From: an uncultured Flammeovirgaceae bacterium
Lineage (GTDB): Bacteria > Bacteroidota > Bacteroidia > Cytophagales > Cyclobacteriaceae
Reading direction: 5' to 3'
Assembly: GCA_937138955.1 (NCBI GenBank)
Contig: CAKZPJ010000430.1
Location: 1 to 6,803, forward strand
DNA: 6,803 bases
A program made the translations under genes and the position numbers. This document shows positions 5,340 through 6,803 of this stretch, piece after piece (positions within the stretch are counted from its first letter, which is position 1; each line of letters starts with the position of its first letter). The notes beneath the pieces are model-generated. The model made no database searches. It saw only the letters and a program-made list of their open reading frames with translations, and was not told the origin of the DNA.

Positions 5340-6452
5340 TCATTCGTGGTAGTTGAATACTTTATGACCACCCTTCAGTAAGAATTTATCTCGCTTAAAT
5401 AGCTCGATATCCGACTGAACCATATCCTCAACCAATCCTTTTAAATCGTATTCTAATTCCCAGCCCAACTGCTCTTTCGCTTTGGTCGGGTCGCCAATCA
5501 GCAGTTCTACTTCGGTAGGGCGATAGTAAGTAGGATCTACCTGAACGACTACCTTACCCTCTGGCAGTTGGTAATCAGGATTAGTGCAGCTAACTACTTT
5601 ACCTACTTCATTCTCCGCCATCCCTTCGAATGCTAATTCAATACCGAGTTCGGCGAACGACATTTTTACAAAGTCACGCACCGTAGTGGTCATTCCGGTG
5701 GCAATCACGTAGTCTTCGGCTACTTCTTGCTGCAAGATAAGCCACATGGCTTGTACGTAGTCTTTGGCGTGGCCCCAGTCTCGCTTAGCATCCATGTTCC
5801 CTAAGTAGCAGCAATCTTGTAAACCTAGGGCAATTCGGGCCGCCGCTCGGGTAATTTTGCGGGTCACGAATGTTTCACCCCGCAGTGGTGATTCGTGGTT
5901 GAAAAGAATTCCGTTAACCGCGTACATATCGTAGGCTTCGCGGTAGTTTACCGTAATCCAGTAGCCGTACATTTTTGCTACGGCGTAAGGCGAACGAGGA
6001 TAAAATGGAGTCTTTTCACTCTGGGGTACTTCTTGTACTAATCCGTAAAGCTCCGAGGTAGAAGCTTGGTAGATCTTCGTCTTTTTCTCTAATCCTAAAA
6101 TGCGCACTGCTTCCAGAATACGGAGGGTTCCTAAACCATCTACATTAGCGGTATATTCCGGCGTATCGAAGCTCACTTTTACGTGCGACATCGCTCCCAG
6201 ATTGTAAATCTCGTCGGGTTGCACTTCTTGCACAATCCGAATAATATTGGTAGAATCAGTCAGATCCCCGTAGTGAAGTTTCAACCGAAGATCTTTCTCG
6301 TGTGGGTCTTGATAGAGGTGATCAATCCGGTCGGTGTTAAACAATGAAGTACGTCGTTTGATACCGTGTACTTCGTAGCCTTTCTCCAACAGTAGCTCCG
6401 TAAGGTATGCGCCGTCCTGTCCGGTCACACCGGTAATAAGTGCCTTTTTCAT
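5340..6452 (-). CDS. gmd: GDP-mannose 4,6-dehydratase
   Basis: Cytoplasmic enzyme that converts GDP-D-mannose to GDP-4-keto-6-deoxy-D-mannose using tightly bound NADP, the committed step to GDP-L-fucose and some other 6-deoxyhexoses. It is a full-length extended short-chain dehydrogenase of 370 residues, the normal size. Seen in order: the dinucleotide motif [10 protein letters not shown] (8-17); [16 protein letters not shown] (32-47); [10 protein letters not shown] (86-95); the catalytic Thr132 and Glu134 in STSELYG; YAVAK with Tyr156 and Lys160; [19 protein letters not shown] (185-203), the substrate-binding region; and [16 protein letters not shown] (218-233). The ATG at 6452 begins directly before the Rossmann strand and lies four bases after the stop of the guanylyltransferase gene that supplies its substrate, so the two are surely in one operon. 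The fcl gene two positions downstream uses its product. Confidence 0.98.
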   Translation of the reverse strand: MKKALITGVTGQDGAYLTELLLEKGYEVHGIKRRTSLFNTDRIDHLYQDPHEKDLRLKLHYGDLTDSTNIIRIVQEVQPDEIYNLGAMSHVKVSFDTPEYTANVDGLGTLRILEAVRILGLEKKTKIYQASTSELYGLVQEVPQSEKTPFYPRSPYAVAKMYGYWITVNYREAYDMYAVNGILFNHESPLRGETFVTRKITRAAARIALGLQDCCYLGNMDAKRDWGHAKDYVQAMWLILQQEVAEDYVIATGMTTTVRDFVKMSFAELGIELAFEGMAENEVGKVVSCTNPDYQLPEGKVVVQVDPTYYRPTEVELLIGDPTKAKEQLGWELEYDLKGLVEDMVQSDIELFKRDKFLLKGGHKVFNYHE

Positions 6453-6456
6453 AATT

Positions 6457-6803
6457 CTATACGTATGCGGTTAAACCTTTTTCTTTAATATCATTGAGGA
6501 ACTTTTTTACCATCTGCTCTTCATCTTTGCTGCAAATCATCAGAGCATCGTCAGTCATTACTACTATGTAGTTTTCTAACCCTTGCACCACTCCAATTTT
6601 ATCTTTCGGAACTTTAATAAAAGAGTTGCTGGTATTGTAGGTCATCACCTCACCTAATAAGCTATTCCCGTGATCGTCTTTTTCTTGCTCACCATCAATG
6701 GATTTCCAGGTTCCTAAATCAGTCCAGCCAATATCAGCGGGCATTACATAAACATTGTCGGCTTTCTCCATTACTCCATAATCTATAGAAATATTTTTGC
6801 ATT
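6457..6803 (-). CDS. Mannose-1-phosphate guanylyltransferase, C-terminal part, cut by the window edge
   Basis: Makes GDP-mannose from GTP and mannose 1-phosphate in the cytoplasm, the substrate for the gmd product encoded next. The frame stays open past the internal ATG at 6771 to the right edge, and those extra codons read ISIDYGV before [20 protein letters not shown], a run typical of the family (SIDYGxMEKA...PADxGWxDLGTW). The gene therefore continues outside; about 114 residues are present of an expected 350-360. The remainder covers the end of the nucleotidyltransferase domain and a C-terminal beta-rich part ([20 protein letters not shown] and [12 protein letters not shown]). It ends there, without the phosphomannose-isomerase cupin domain of bifunctional ManC proteins of about 470 residues. 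The stop is four bases before gmd. A symbol such as manC would fit, but the family has several names, so none is assigned. Confidence 0.93.
   Translation of the reverse strand, partial: CKNISIDYGVMEKADNVYVMPADIGWTDLGTWKSIDGEQEKDDHGNSLLGEVMTYNTSNSFIKVPKDKIGVVQGLENYIVVMTDDALMICSKDEEQMVKKFLNDIKEKGLTAYV

Noticed and set aside
6457..6771. A complete 104-residue protein starting at the ATG at 6771
   Set aside because: The codons upstream of that ATG stay open to the window edge and encode conserved guanylyltransferase residues, so this is an internal methionine of a truncated gene.

Overview
The window looks like chromosomal DNA of a Bacteroidota bacterium, perhaps from the Cytophagales; that placement is inference. 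The support is a textbook Bacteroidota-type promoter (TTG, 20 bases, then TATCTTTG matching TAnnTTTG) in front of the TetR gene, and the lack of a recognisable Shine-Dalgarno sequence before every start codon in the window. Protein features such as the GDP-fucose synthase start and the single-domain mannose-1-phosphate guanylyltransferase also fit. No mobile element, CRISPR array, rRNA or tRNA gene was seen.

Layout from left to right: (1) the 3' two thirds of dxs, the first enzyme of the MEP isoprenoid pathway, is the only plus-strand gene. Its stop codon and that of the next gene share one CTAG. (2) On the minus strand, a TetR-family regulator is followed 32 bases later by an alpha/beta hydrolase. 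A perfect 14-bp palindrome overlaps the regulator's promoter, and a 12-of-14 copy of it lies between the two genes, so this is probably a self-contained, ligand-controlled unit. (3) A 296-base non-coding gap holds that promoter and one further inverted repeat. (4) A 58-residue PspC-domain protein, too short for ordinary ORF cut-offs, follows an unrecognised AT-rich four-helix membrane protein. (5) At the right is a compact minus-strand operon for GDP-L-fucose: the end of a mannose-1-phosphate guanylyltransferase, gmd, a small DUF29-like protein, and fcl.

The right-hand operon carries mannose 1-phosphate to GDP-mannose, then to GDP-4-keto-6-deoxymannose, then to GDP-L-fucose, a donor for surface polysaccharide or glycoprotein fucosylation. 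The DUF29-like gene set between gmd and fcl has no known place in that pathway, and a pair of mutually exclusive weak hairpins covers its start codon. fcl has no usable ATG and most likely starts at TTG.

Most of the window is ordinary housekeeping and sugar-nucleotide metabolism. The best leads are the paired TetR operators, the DUF29-like gene with its start-codon hairpin, and the AT-rich membrane protein next to PspC. I see no clear evidence of a wholly new system.
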